Source of the DNA: Adiantum capillus-veneris
Lineage: Eukaryota; Streptophyta; Polypodiopsida; Polypodiales; Pteridaceae
DNA length: 64,000 nucleotides
Direction: 5' to 3'
NCBI GenBank assembly: GCA_014529385.2
Contig: CM043947.1
Span: forward strand, 103,375,811-103,439,810
In this document: positions 12,570-23,581 of the stretch, piece after piece
Numbering within the stretch: the first letter of the stretch is position 1
Layout: every line of letters begins with the position of its first letter
Notes under the pieces: generated by a model
What the model saw: the letters and a program-made list of their open reading frames with translations, nothing else
What the model was told of the DNA's origin: nothing
Database searches by the model: none
Translations under genes and position numbers: made by a program

Positions 12570-13157
12570 TTAAACTCCCTTCTCGTTGGACTGATTGTTG
12601 TCGTTGTTATTGGAATGGCCTTGGGAAAAATTTAGGGCATTGGATTTCCCCTTGGCATCACTTTTGTCTTTATTTTCCATGGGCTTGACATTCCGTCTAG
12701 CCCCTTGTTGGAAATTGATGCGCGAAGCAACCACGGTATGGTGGATTACCTTGGTGATAGAACCAAGCCGTTGAGAGTTGACATACTCCGCCATTTCTTT
12801 GGGTAGTCCCGCACATAATTGTTTCTTTTGCTCGTCAAAGTCTATCTTTTGAAAGATAGTAGCCTTGAGATGTAAATCCCAAAATTTGTCCACATATTTA
12901 TGGATAGACTCATGAGAGAGAAGCTTTAAACTTGACCATTTGGTAAGAACTTTGTCCTTTGCATCACTTGCAAGGAATTGCTTCATGATGGAAACTCGTA
13001 GAGTTTTCCATGTCTTTGGGGCTTCGCAGTTGCCACGAAGGCTAGCCCACCATTGACAAGACGATTTTTGGAAGTGCATAGCTACATGGCATAGATTGGA
13101 GGACGCCGTGAAGCCCTCGTCTTCAAAGGTCGCATCAAATTGTTGGATGAAGGCCAA
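12570..13157 (-). pseudogene. Gypsy A gag (capsid) fragment
   Basis: An uninterrupted 195-codon stretch with the retrotransposon gag core: WWASLRGNCEAPKTWKTLRV, ASDAKDKVLTKWSSLKLLS and GLPKEMAEYVNSQRL. It ends at a TAA followed in frame by more gag, including the zinc knuckle, so the stop is premature. Capsid packages the element's RNA in virus-like particles. A plus-strand copy at 43947-44650 is about 85% similar by eye and has TAG and TAA where this copy has TGG and CAA. The upstream side ends a few bases before the DNA element at 13185. Confidence 0.8.
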
Positions 13158-13184
13158 TACTTTGTCGGTAGCACCAAAGGTGCG

Positions 13185-13220
13185 ATCATGTTAGGAGAAA
13201 GTTGGACTCACTTTTGGGCC
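13185..13220 (+). repeat. Left terminal inverted repeat of the multi-gene DNA transposon
   Basis: 36 bp starting ATCATGTTAGGAGAAAGTTG and ending CTTTTGGGCC. Homology with the uninterrupted gypsy gag leader near 43900 fades just here, as expected at an insertion edge. Confidence 0.6.
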
Positions 13221-13548
13221 TTTCAATTCTAGAGAGAGAGTGGCGCTCGACCAATGAGGAAGAGGCTAACGTTACGTTGAGAATCGACATTTTGGAACCA
13301 AGCTATTTTAGAAAAAAGGGAGAAAATATTATTTTTGTTCATCAAATTGTACAATTTCACGCTTTCAAAGCATAAATGCCCTAAGTCGTACTAACACTGT
13401 ACCAAGGAATTTCAAAACTTTCATTGAAGACTCTATCTAGTATCTATCTTCCCGCCCAAATATGACTTTGAGTAGCTCTACGTAACTCTCAAAACTTCTT
13501 CCCTTTTTCATATTTGTGCTAACCTTTCTGTGTATTCTAGTGTACACC

Positions 13549-14870
13549 ATGACTACTTCTCAAAGGCCTAGCACTACCATTGACTTTGTTAGCATTTTTA
13601 ACAGTTATACTACATATGATCAAGCATGGATACCATCTCGAATAACTATCGGAAGTTGGGTTCTACTGCAAACTAGGAGGAGGAAGAGGAGGCAACACAA
13701 TGATGTCGTGGAGGCTTTCAAGTGACAAGTTAAAGAGTTTAAAGTGTGTGCACAAAGCAAGCGGGTGAAAGAGGTCCTCATACAACATGCTTTCCAACAT
13801 GCAGACTTAAGGTTGAAAACATCTCCTCCAAGTTTTCCAAGGCATCAATCCAACTGTAAGTTATTTTGAGCATCTCACTTAGTGCATGATTATATTCTAT
13901 GGTTAAGTGGTGGATATCATATTTGGTATGTTTCAGATATTTATCCATCGAACAAGACGGATTGACAACCAATTGAGAGCATAGTTGGGACTTTGATGCT
14001 TTCCATGCATTTATTGGTGAGCAAATGTACTGAGGAAGACAACACAAGGAACTTGCAGATAATGGAATATTATTTTATGATATGTCATATGTGGAACCGA
14101 GAACTTCCATAGGTTGGGGTCGTGTAGCACCTTTGTCACGTCCATCCTTTGACAGCAAGGATTGGTCTTTGCCAGCTTCACAAACTAGTGAAAGCTTTAG
14201 GAATAAATTGTTTCAGGATATACAAAAGTCCCTCAAGTATTCAATTGCCACAAAAATGATTCGGCTCGCACTATTTATGCCTCTTGAAGTGTTTGTAGAT
14301 TTTTTCTTCGATTAGAAAATAAGAACTACCGCAACAATGTTTATTTGCAAGTCTAAGAGCTGTTTGGACTTTTTAGATGATAATTGGGATAGGAAACAAT
14401 CACAGAGCAAAATCTGCATTTTGCAAAAGAAGTCCATAATTTGCAAGTTCATTATAAGCTCTCAAAATTTGATAGTGTCATTTTACTATTTTAGATATCA
14501 TCTTCTTAGTGAGCTACTTATTCCACTCGACCAAGATACAGAGTCTAGACTCAAGAACAAACCTTTATCAATGGAGCTCTACTTTCAAGACAATCTACTT
14601 ACTGTGATGGAGACAATGTCAAGAACAACTCTTGCACAGCTTAGGGTAGATCTTACATGTGAAGAACTTCCACTTTTGTCGGAATTGTGTGCATTCAGTC
14701 TCAACAATAGAAAGGTGCTCACTAAATGCATGAATTTTGATTGCCTTTAATACATTAAGACAGAATCTAACTTTTTCTTCTTTTCAGATTCCAAGACGCA
14801 AGGAGAAAACAACATTGTGCAAGGAGTCACTCACAAATACACTTCACTTAATTGCTTTCACTGGATGCTA
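13549..14870 (+). pseudogene. Unknown four-exon protein of the multi-gene transposon, decayed
   Basis: Not recognised. Exons inferred at 13549-13855, 13937-14236, 14495-14714 and 14788-14870. Donors are CT/GTAAGTTA, AA/GTATTC and AAAG/GTGCTC; acceptors are TTTCAG, TTTTAG and TTTTCAG. The last three exons join in matching phases, good evidence for a real spliced gene of about 300 residues. Visible features are a basic patch near residue 45 (RRRKRRQ), a Trp-rich middle (GWGRVAPLSRPSF, then SKDWSLPASQ) and a Leu-rich end (TLAQLRVDLTCEELPLLSEL). Three in-frame TGA stops fit CGA-to-TGA changes, and one frameshift lies in exon 1. The start ATG follows a CTAG and could itself be internal. It ends about 190 bases from the 3' end of the H3-Ulp1 gene, tail to tail. 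Confidence 0.5.
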
Positions 14871-16310
14871 GGTCACATACCTTGTGCACGCAATGAGCTT
14901 TGATGCCATGCAAACCATGATGTACTCTTCAAAATGACTAATACAGAGACATTTTGTGGCAGTCAAAAAATGTTTTTAAAATGTACACTTTTCATTATCT
15001 CAAAACTTTACAAATTGTGTTGTTTCTGTCAAGATTTATACAAGTTATTTCTCCCTTTTCTTGCTACTGTTCTCTCCCCCGATTTGTGCCATTGGTCCCC
15101 TGTCCTCTCCCCCGGTTGCTACCACTAGTCCCCTGCCCTCTCCCCCGGTTTCTGCCACCACTCCCTTGTCCACTGCTTCGGTTGTTTCTACTTCTACCTC
15201 TAGGCACGTTGGTCTCGGGCATCCTTTCGCGTCGTTCGAAATCATGGGCCTCTTCCATGGCTTCCCATGCATCTTGCACCTGTGAAGCTTCCCTCTGTTC
15301 TTGCTCTTGCCGTCAATGTGTAGCCCATTCCTCTAATTTTGCGGTGTCTGCATAATATTAATTTATTGCTTCTTGCATATTTCGAATGTCTTCTTGAGTC
15401 TGATTGTAGCGCTGCGTCATTTCGTTAACGCGAGCCTGTTCGAGCTCCTTAGCTCTTGCCCCTTCCTCTCTTGTACGTCTGTTTACCGAGATTATAATAT
15501 ACTGAATGGCCATTACAAAAAAATATCGCACATCATTGGGGGTGTAGTTATGTAATTGAAGTTCCTGTAGAAGCGTGATAATAGGAAAGTAAGTAAAGAT
15601 GTTGCTTCATACAAACGTTGCAATAAACAATGAAACAACACGATTACTTACGTTCAATACATCCAAAATTTGACTGAGGAGAAACAAGGCATTCAAACAA
15701 GTTTGCCAGCCACAGCTATAGTCATCAATCTGCCTGGGTACGATTGTACGATTACCCGTTTGTGCCGGATGGTATTTCCTAGATCATGTTCTAACAAAAC
15801 TACACATCGTATAAGTTTTTTCGCGGCATGACATATATAACCACTTGAGTCAGCAACACATTACAGAGAGACACTACTTCCAAATGTACCCAGATGTGCC
15901 TTATGTTCTTACACGACCGTGAAACGCCCTGCTTTGCTTAGAGTTTGCGTAGTAAACAATCTTAGCTTCAATGTCAAATAACAACAGACTCCAATGATCA
16001 CAACACCAAAAACATCAAAGATGAGGAGAAAGATTCTAGATGCAACATGGTTTTTACAAGGCAAGAAAAAACTCACATATGATTGAATGCAATCACCGGA
16101 AAGCGTGCTAGACCAAAATTGACTCTACCAAACCAACCCATCAGAGCCAAAAAGGAAACTTCGTTGTTCTGGAGCATAGGCAATATCAGTGGATCTATTA
16201 CGTATACTTTGTTTTGAACCTCAGGGGACAGAAGCGAGACAGCGTGCCTAACATGAATCAATGGTAGAGATTAGACTTAAGATATTTCAGCGTGTTGTCA
16301 CTGCCACAAA

Positions 16311-16540
16311 CCCATGAGTCAATACCGATCAAGTGGAGCACCTATCAAATTCCATAAACCACTAACTCGCTTGGTATTGACCCATGTCTTTAATGATAGT
16401 GAGTCATCTAATGAACCAAGCGTGACTTATAAAGAAAAACTTGACAATTTTCACGAAGACATGGGTCAATACCGAGCGAGTAGTATCACTATCCAATTCC
16501 ATAAGCCATTGACTCGCTTGGTATTGACCCATGTCTTGGT
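16311..16540. repeat. Palindromic motif cluster in the H3-Ulp1 intron
   Basis: Several copies of GGGTCAATACCRAGCGAGT occur in both orientations, for example 16461 onward against 16510-16528 and 16363-16381. They form stems of about 20 bases. The copies lie within the inferred 345-base first intron. The core matches the motif in the 106-bp satellite at 17744-18167 and in the repeats at 26063-26608. Confidence 0.75.
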
Positions 16541-17329
16541 AGTGAGCCATTTAATGAACCAACCGTGACTTTTAAAGAGCATCAGAATTACCACAAAGCA
16601 ATGTTGACGACCCCATCCGTTGTGTTAGAGTTGGTGAAATTGTGCATGCAAAGGAAGTCTTGTTGATCGAGGTTGAAAATGCAGGCCTCCTCTGACCTTC
16701 CAGGTAGAAGTATCTGTGCATGTAGAGGCACTGTGCTGAGCAGAACCTGCAACTCCTCTTCGTCCTCTTTGTTGATTTTCTCTAAAGTAATTGACTCATC
16801 TGATAAAGGCTCCTCGTTGGATGGCCTTTGTGAAGCAGAGCCTTGCACTTGCCTTTCTTGAGCTTTATCCATGGCTGCCTCAAGTTCCTCCCACAACCTC
16901 AGGGTCCTCCCTAATAGGCACAGTGTCCTCCTTAATAGGCACAGGCTTCGGATCATTTTCCTTCAATATTGGTTCTTCCATAAATGCCTCAGGGTCCATC
17001 GTGGCCTGCTCTTGCCCCTCATCAGCCCTTACTGGCTCCGGATCCTCCATGACTTGCTCATTTTGGGGTCTAGCTAGCTCCTCCATAACTATCTCTGTTT
17101 CTTGGATGACTGCCTCGGGGTCCACCCTGGCTTGCTCATGCCTCTCTGTGGCTATCTCAGCCTGCCCATCTATGTTGTTTCTCTCGACCCGTGATTGTGT
17201 CCTTCTATTGTTTATTATAGCCCTAGACGGCTCTGTCTGCCATGCATGAGGATGGAGAGGAGGGATGTTAAGAATATCCATGGTTCTACTATCCCGGATA
17301 GGTACTGGCTGAAGCAGCCCATCATAGAA

Positions 17330-17677
17330 GAAACGCAGCCTCTGAAGAGTATCAAGATCCCGCGGCATGATAGTGACGCGGTGTGCATGGGTAGCCACGA
17401 TATATCCATCGCTGAAGAATTCAACGAGGTAGTATTCTGAAATTTCTTGAAGGTAGAGAAGTGCATTGTTGACCCATCGCATGCAGACTCTCCCTGGCTC
17501 GTAAATCTCTCACACTACTCGCTGGAAAGGAAGATGTGGAATAGCCAGTTGAACGTGTCGTTCGATCCTTCGCAGCTCTTGCAATACACCTCTGTGCACC
17601 TCATATCGGCGTCTTCTTGCTTGAGCATTCAAAGATTCACCCGTTTCTCTTCTAGGCGTGGCCTTTGTACAAGGCAT
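17330..17677 (-). other. Divergent histone H3 fold within the fusion gene
   Basis: The stretch from residue 25 (Y) to LPFQR is 29 residues, the same as canonical H3 from Y41, and the distance from REI to the LQE helix is also the same. Loop 1 has no insertion, unlike most CENP-A proteins. The tail is about 17 residues shorter than H3: the K4 position is kept (CTKATPRR against RTKQTARK), but nothing matches the ARKS motifs around K9 and K27. The nonsense codon at 17510-17512 replaces the Arg of the VREI motif. Histone fold assignment is secure; partner histones and nucleosome incorporation are unknown. Confidence 0.85.
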
Positions 17678-17743
17678 CTCTACAAATAGCATAACAGAAA
17701 ACGACATTTTATTTGTCAGCACAAGGGACTTAAGATTTCAGAA

Positions 17744-18167
17744 AAGGTCAATACCAAGCAAACAGGTGCATCGAACAGAGTTTGCCTTTCCTTATTCTCT
17801 TGGTACTAACCTCAGACAAGTGTAATAGAAGACATCACTTATATTTTCTGAGGTTAGTACGAAGCAAAGAGGTGCATAGAACAGAGTTTGCCTTCCCTTA
17901 TTCGCTTGATACTGACCTCAGACAAGTGTAATAGCAGACATCACTTATATTTTCTGAGGTCAGTACCAAGCGAACATGTGCATCAAATAGAGTTTTCCTT
18001 CCCTTATTCGCTTGGTACTGACCTCAAAAAAGTGTAATAGCAAACATCATTTATATTTTGTGAGGTCAGTACCAAGCGAACATGTGAATCGAACAGAGTT
18101 TACCTTCGCTTATTCGCTTGGTACTAACCTCATAAAAATGTAATAGAAGGCAAACAGGTGCAACAAA
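17744..18167. repeat. 106-bp satellite with internal palindrome, four units
   Basis: Units start at 17744, 17850, 17956 and 18062. Each contains GAGGTCAGTACCAAGCGAA and, about 35 bases on, its complement TTCGCTTGGTACTGACCTC, so each can form a 19-bp stem. The array fills most of the gap between the divergent H3-Ulp1 and coiled-coil genes and may serve as promoter or transposase-binding region. More units flank the far side of the coiled-coil gene. Confidence 0.85.
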
Positions 18168-18213
18168 ATACCAATGTGAAGGAGACGTTTAAGTCCATGC
18201 TGTCCTAATTGTC

Positions 18214-19010
18214 ATGTCGTGCCCTCCCATCACCTCCCCTAATCTAGGGGCGGTGGTACCATTGCTTCTCCCTCCCACGTCTACGTCTCATGAAAACGCA
18301 TGGCGGTACTCCAATCCACCGCCTCACAGACCACTCATCAGCCAGAACCTAGGCCTTGCTTTTCAGGCATGTCCATCTAGTATATTTAACGAGCAGTATT
18401 TTGAGAACCTCCCTCAAGGTTTCATAGAGAAACTACAGGAAGCTTGGGATAATGGTGATGCCTTTCCAAAGGACACTCCCCCAGCACCAGAAGGACCGCA
18501 TCCGGGCCCTCCTCATGAGGTCCCCCCTTGGTCCTCCCCCGATGGTACCCTTAGCACTCTCGATCGACAAAACCTGGGAGTGGCTGCTATCAACACGGGA
18601 GTCAATCCTCAAGGTAAGCCGCTGGTAATTCTGCGTGCCTCAACTGCCAAACCAACACCCCCATCCTTTCCCCCTTAGTACCAACCCTTGGAAGCTCAGA
18701 AACTCTTTCCTTTTTGTTCCCAATTTTCAAGCTCCTAGTTTGAAGATCTTATTTGCTAAATGCTCTGTGCAGGATGCTAACCTCAAGCTGGAACAAATGA
18801 GGATCTACAGACACAGAGTCTCAATCCTCAAAGACTCTCTGGAAGCAAGAAGGGCTGAAGATGCAGGGATTGCTCGCTGAGAATGGCTCTCTAGATGTTA
18901 TCTATAATTGGGTACAGGAGATGAAGGATGAAGTGCTTGAGCTAGCTAGTAAATATGAGGAATCCTTGAACTTTGCCAACAAGCTTCAAGAAGATATAGA
19001 CTGGCTATGA
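18214..19010 (+). pseudogene. Coiled-coil protein of the multi-gene transposon, decayed
   Basis: Not recognised as a family. The N-terminal exon (18214 to about 18613) is Pro-rich (PPHRPLISQNLG, then PAPEGPHPGPPHEVPPW). A GTAAGC donor and a TGTGCAG acceptor (exon resumes at 18773) bound an intron, though phases do not match, implying an indel. The C-terminal part is a charged helical coiled coil (KLEQMRIYRHRVSILKDSL, then EMKDEVLELASKYEESLNF) ending LQEDIDWL and TGA at 19010, after one frameshift near 18850. It is transcribed away from the H3-Ulp1 gene across a shared satellite-filled gap of 536 bases, a layout consistent with a bidirectional promoter. Confidence 0.5.
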
Positions 19011-19227
19011 AGGAAAAGGATTAACTTCTAAATGTTTATTGCCAGTTGTATCCCCCGAAAATTACTAGGCCACTTTTTGTAAAGTCTGAAACTTGGCCTT
19101 TGCGTCTGTCCCTAGTGTTTTCTAACTCAAAACCCCCTACATGGGTGTTAAGTTCTAATTTTGCTTCGCCCTTATAAATTCAAAATGCATATTTGGTATT
19201 AAAAAAAACACCTGCAACAAACAAGGT

Positions 19228-19355
19228 TTACCTTCCCCTTATTTTCTTAGTACTGACCTCAGAAAAGTGTAATAGCAAACATCATTTATATTTCCGAGGT
19301 TAGTACCAAGCGAACAGGTGCATCAAACAAAGTTTTCCTTCCCTCATTCGCTTGG
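19228..19355. repeat. Satellite units left of the copia insertion
   Basis: Continuation of the 106-bp palindromic satellite (CTTAGTACTGACCTC, then GAGGTTAGTACCAAGCGAAC at 19296, then TTCGCTTGG), cut by the copia element. The next unit resumes at 24869 with CTTGGTACTGACCTC. The short gap 19011-19227 holds no gene; it includes an A8 run. Confidence 0.8.
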
Positions 19356-19547
19356 TGAAGGAGTACGAGCGGAAGTGTGACGCGAGAGAGAGTGCGAGAA
19401 GAAGAGCACGACGATATGGTGAACTCGCTCTACTGTAATGTGTAGAGCATAGTGAGTTCTTATTAGGTTTTAACAAAAGAATATGTGTACATACCTGGCG
19501 GCCCGCCCACTTACCTGGGCGACCACATTGGGCTTTATACCCCAACA
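19356..19547 (-). repeat. Copia 3' LTR
   Basis: 192 bp, TG to CA on the minus strand. It starts with GTATAAAGCC near the upstream edge, a possible TATA element. It differs from the 5' LTR only at four CpG positions. Confidence 0.95.
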
Positions 19548-19558
19548 ACCTCCCACTT
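19548..19558 (-). promoter_or_regulatory. Copia polypurine tract
   Basis: AAGTGGGAGGT on the minus strand, directly against the 3' LTR start; the place where plus-strand DNA synthesis is primed. Confidence 0.8.
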
Positions 19559-19636
19559 AAAGTCCAATGTGGTACTTTAAGTGTGAGAGAAGCTACTATA
19601 CAAGCTAATATACAAGAGATGTAGAGAAGTGATGTA

Positions 19637-22600
19637 CTACCCTACACCTAACTGCTTGCGAAAATGCGCAAAGCTCTTTGAGGGAAGTCCTTTTGTAAGT
19701 AGATCAGCAGGATTTTCTGTGGTGTGAACTTTGACAAGCTGAAGTTGCTTATCCTCAAGCATTTCCCTGATGAAATGATACTTCACATCCACATGCTTTG
19801 TCTTTGAGTGATAAACTGGATTGCGAGCCAATTGTATAGCACTTTGACTATCACAATATAACACAGGCATCTCTTCTTTGATTCCCAAATCTGTTACTAG
19901 TCGATTAAGCCAAATTGATTCTTTGCATGCCTCTGATGCTGCAACATATTCAGCCTTTGTAGTAGACTGAGTAACACAATCTTGTAATCTAGAACGCCAT
20001 GATACTGCTCCACCAGCCAATGTAAAGACATACCCTGACATAGACCTTCGGTTGTCTAAGTCACCTGCATAATCTGAGTCTGTAAAACCCTTTACACTTA
20101 GCTCCTGACTCCCATAGCATATACGCATACTCTTTGTAGCTTTCAGGTATCTCAATATTCCTTTCACTGCCTCCCAATGTTTCTTGCCTGGGTTTGACAT
20201 GTATCGACTTACTACTCCCACTGCAAATGCAATGTCTGGGTGATTAGCAATCATTGCATACATCAAACTACCCATTGCAGACGCATATGGAATCTTATCC
20301 ATTTCAGCCTGTTCTTCCTCAGACACAGGACAATCTTGTTTGCTAAGTTTCACATATGGTGGCAATGGAACACTCAGTGCCTTTCCCTTCTCCATATTGA
20401 AACGTTGCAAAACCTTGTCAATATACTCTGTTTGAGATAACCAAATCAACTTCTTTGATCTGTCCCTCTCAATGCGCATACCAAGTATATGACTTGCCTC
20501 ACCCATGTCTTTCATGTCAAATGATTTTGCCATCTTTGACTTCAAAGCTGAAATTTCTTCCAAGTGCTTGCCAGCAATCATCATGTCATCCACATACAAA
20601 ATAAGGATCAGCCAACTACCATCCTTAGCCTTCTTTGTATATAGACAGTGATCGAACTCACTACGTTTGTAGCCTTGAGAAAGCATAAACTTGTGGAATT
20701 TATGGTACCATGCCCTCGGTGATTGTTTTAAGCCATAAAGACTCTTTAACAACTGGCATACCCAATCTTCCTTGCCTTTCTCAACAAACCCTTCTGGCTA
20801 CTGCATGTAAATTTCCACATCTAAATCACCATGCAAGAACGCTGTCTTGACATCCATTTGGTGCAACACCAAATCTAATATGGCAACCAATGCAAGAAAG
20901 AATCTCAGTGTAGTCATCTTGACCACCGGAGAGAAGACTTCATCAAAGTCAATGCCTTGTTCTTGCTTAAAGCCCTTGGCAACAAGCCTTTCTTTGTACT
21001 TTGGCTGACTATCATGAGCGGTGATCTTATACCTGTAAACCCATTTACAAGGTAGAGCCTTTTTGCCCTGTGGTAATTTAACTAGATTCCATGTCTTGTT
21101 TTTATGCAGAGCTATCATCTCTGACTGCATGGCCAATTGCCACTTCCCAGAGTCCTTCATTTGCACTGCTTCCTTGTAACATGAAGGCTCATTGCAATCA
21201 GTCAACATGACATAGTTCATAGATGGAACAAACCTATCAGGAGGTCGCGTGACACGTCCAGATCTACGCACAATAGGTGGCTCAAGCTCAGCCACAACTT
21301 GTGGTTCCACTCTATCCTGTCCTTGCTCCTCTTGAGCCCTGACATTTTGTCTTGCATGTGCAGGTCCATCTTCTTGGAAGACAACTCTTCTAATCTCCTC
21401 AACCCTCTCTGGTTTAGAATGATATTTGGATTCATTAAAGTGAATATCATTGCTACGGACAACCTTTCTGGATTCGGGATCCCAAAGTCTGTACCCCATC
21501 TCACCAGAATTACCATAGCCTAGAAAGATGCACTTTCTACTCTTTGGCTCAAGTTTGTTCCTAAATTCCTTTGGATCGTGAGTATATGCCTCATAGCCAA
21601 AGACTCTAAGATGCTTGTATGAGGGCATTTTGCCTGACCATACCATCTCTGGCACTGAATCCTTCTGCAAAACCTTGCTAGGAGATCTATTTACAAGATG
21701 AACAGCTGTTGATACAGCTTCAGCCCAAAACCCATTTGGCAGCTGTGCATTAGACAGCATACTTCTGACCTTCTCTTGTATGGTCCTATTCATCCTCTCA
21801 GCAACACCATTTTGAGGAGGATTGTAAGGAGCAGTAAGTTCACATTTTATACCTTTTGACTCACAAAAGTCCTGAAAGGCCTTTGAAACATACTCTCCAC
21901 CATTGTCAGGGCGTAAGCAGTTAAGCTTCTTGCCACTCTAATTCTCCACAAGTGTCACAAATGTTTTGAAAACACTAAATGATTCATCCTTGTGCTTGAG
22001 AAAGTAAACCCATACTTTCCTCGAGTAATCATATATAAATGTCATAAAATAAGAAGCTCCCCCTAGAGATAGGTTAGGCATAGGTCCACACAAATCACTA
22101 TGAACAAGTGCCAACTGTGTATCTCTTCTACTGCTTCTATGCTTATGTGGCTGATGTGTTTGCTTACCATACCAGCCAGGCAAATAACCAGAACGAGACA
22201 AGATTTCCATTCCCTTCTTGGTCATATGTCCTAACCGGCTATGCCACAAAGAAACGTTCGGCTGCTCGGTTACATTGATTACATTTTTAGAGACATTTGA
22301 TACATAAATCATGTAAAGTCCTCCAGACTTTACTCCATATGCTACTGTCATAGAACCCTTGGATATCTTCCACATGTTCTGTCCAAAAGTGGTGACGTAG
22401 CCAGCATCATCAAGTAAACCTGTGCTGATCAAGATCTTTGTAATTGCGGGAGCATGTCTCACATTCTTCAGCGTGAAAGAAGAGCCATTCTGAAACTTCA
22501 ATTGAACGTCTCCAACACCTAAGATCTCACATGTCTGTCCATTGCCTAGCGGAACATGATCTTTAGTGGTCACATAAGAGGTAAACCACTCCTTGTTTGG

Positions 22601-23581
22601 AGACACATGAAGTGATGCCCCTGAGTCTATAATCCAGTCACTCAGTGCATTTCCATCAGATGCTGTAAGAAGAGCTGAGTCCATTGTATTCTTCAAGAAG
22701 TAGATGTCTCCTGACACTAGACTGTCATCCTCTGCAACAGTGTTTCTCACATTTATTTCTTGAATCTTCGTTGAGGACTTGTTCTTCTCACCATGGTCTT
22801 CAGATTTCTCTGTGCCTTTTTCTGCTTTCCATACTCTGCAGTCTCTTTTCATGTGACCCTTCTTGCCACAATTGTAGCATTCTATGTCACTCTTGTTTTT
22901 AGCACTGCAAGACTTGCTACGAGACTGATTCCTCTTTCCACCTTTGTACTTTTCTTTGGTCCTTCCCCTGACAACTAAGGTTGTTCCTTTTCCTTTGTCC
23001 ATTGTCTTTCTATTGGTTTCTTCAGTAAGCAGACTTCCTTCTACACCTGCTATGTTCAAACCATTTGGAGGTGTAGAATTACTCAAAGCTGTGTGAAAAG
23101 TGTCCCAACTTTCCGGCAATGTGATCAACAGGAACATAGCTCTAACAGGTTCATCAAACTTGACACCTTGAGCTGACAACTGACTATAGATTGTGTTGAA
23201 TTCATTCAGATGATTGGACATAGGTGTCCCTTCTTTCATCTTCAAGTCAACAAGCTTCTTAAGACAGTATACCTGTGAAGCTGCACTCTGCTTCTCATAA
23301 ATATCACTCAGGTTTAACCATGCTTGATAAGCCGACATCTCGTCTGCTACATTGAAGTAAACGCTTTCTACCAAAGTCAGCATAATGGTAGAAAGTGCCA
23401 ATTCATCCATTTCGCTCCATTCGTCTTCGTCCATATCTTCTGGTTTTATCCCCTTGAGCTTTATAGGTTTTATCTTCTTGTTTTGTACCAACACGTGCCA
23501 AATCTGCTGCTTCCACAATGGAAAATTGGTTCCATCCAGCTTCTTGATATTGTAAAGAGCAGTGTCCTGTGATCCAGCCAT
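19637..23581 (-). pseudogene. Copia gag-pol polyprotein, two in-frame TAG codons
   Basis: One frame of 1314 codons. From the N-terminus: gag with a CCHC knuckle (CYNCGKKGHMKRDC); protease (DWIIDSGASLHVSP); the integrase zinc region (LWHSRLGHMTKKG) and core (HSDLCGPM, PDNGGEY, NPPQNGVAERMNR); reverse transcriptase (MDVKTAFLHGDL and the YVDD box in LILYVDDMMIAG); and RNase H (FTDSDYAGDLDNRRS, QSTTKAEYVAAS). All catalytic motifs are intact. The only lesions are TAG at 21938-21940 and 20798-20800, both where copia proteins usually have Gln (LVEN-SGKK and IYMQ-PEGF), so CAG-to-TAG changes are likely. Copies without these stops may exist elsewhere in the genome. Length and domain order are normal for the family. 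Confidence 0.95.

Larger units (their letters stand above)
15064..17677 (-). pseudogene. Histone H3 domain - acidic linker - Ulp1 (C48) protease fusion
   Basis: Exons inferred: 17677-16592, 16247-16077, a short one around 15995 (acceptor lost), 15778-15652 and 15564-15064. Residues 1-24 are a short H3-like tail (MPCTKATPRR). Residues 25-115 match the H3 core with unbroken spacing (HLPFQRVV, then LYLQEISEYYLVEFF, then ATHAHRVTIMPRD). An acidic linker of about 200 residues has repeated DPEx blocks. The protease follows: NTTDGVVNIALW at the end of exon 1, NKVYVIDPLI, the His block DHWSLLLFDIEAKIVYYANS and the Cys block RQIDDYSCGWQTCLNA. The tail is RG-rich (GGRNRGRGQG). Ulp1 enzymes cut SUMO or related tags; the H3 part suggests chromatin or nucleosome targeting (inference). 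The usual catalytic Asp appears to be Asn. Decay: TGA at 17510-17512, TAA at 15358-15360, TGA at 15313-15315 (all C-to-T compatible) and a frameshift near 16.9 kb. The start is chosen because its lysine aligns with H3 K4. Confidence 0.75.

Noticed and set aside
15054-15285. Pro/Ser-rich plus-strand ORF
   Set aside because: Antisense shadow of the RG-rich tail of the H3-Ulp1 gene.
15064-17677. Processed or decayed copy of an ordinary host histone H3 gene
   Set aside because: The H3 part is too divergent, has a different tail and continues in frame into an acidic linker and protease sequence with introns; a retro-copy would lack these.
17330-17677. Centromeric histone CENP-A
   Set aside because: Loop 1 has the same length as canonical H3, without the insertion usual in CENP-A, and the gene sits in a mobile element.
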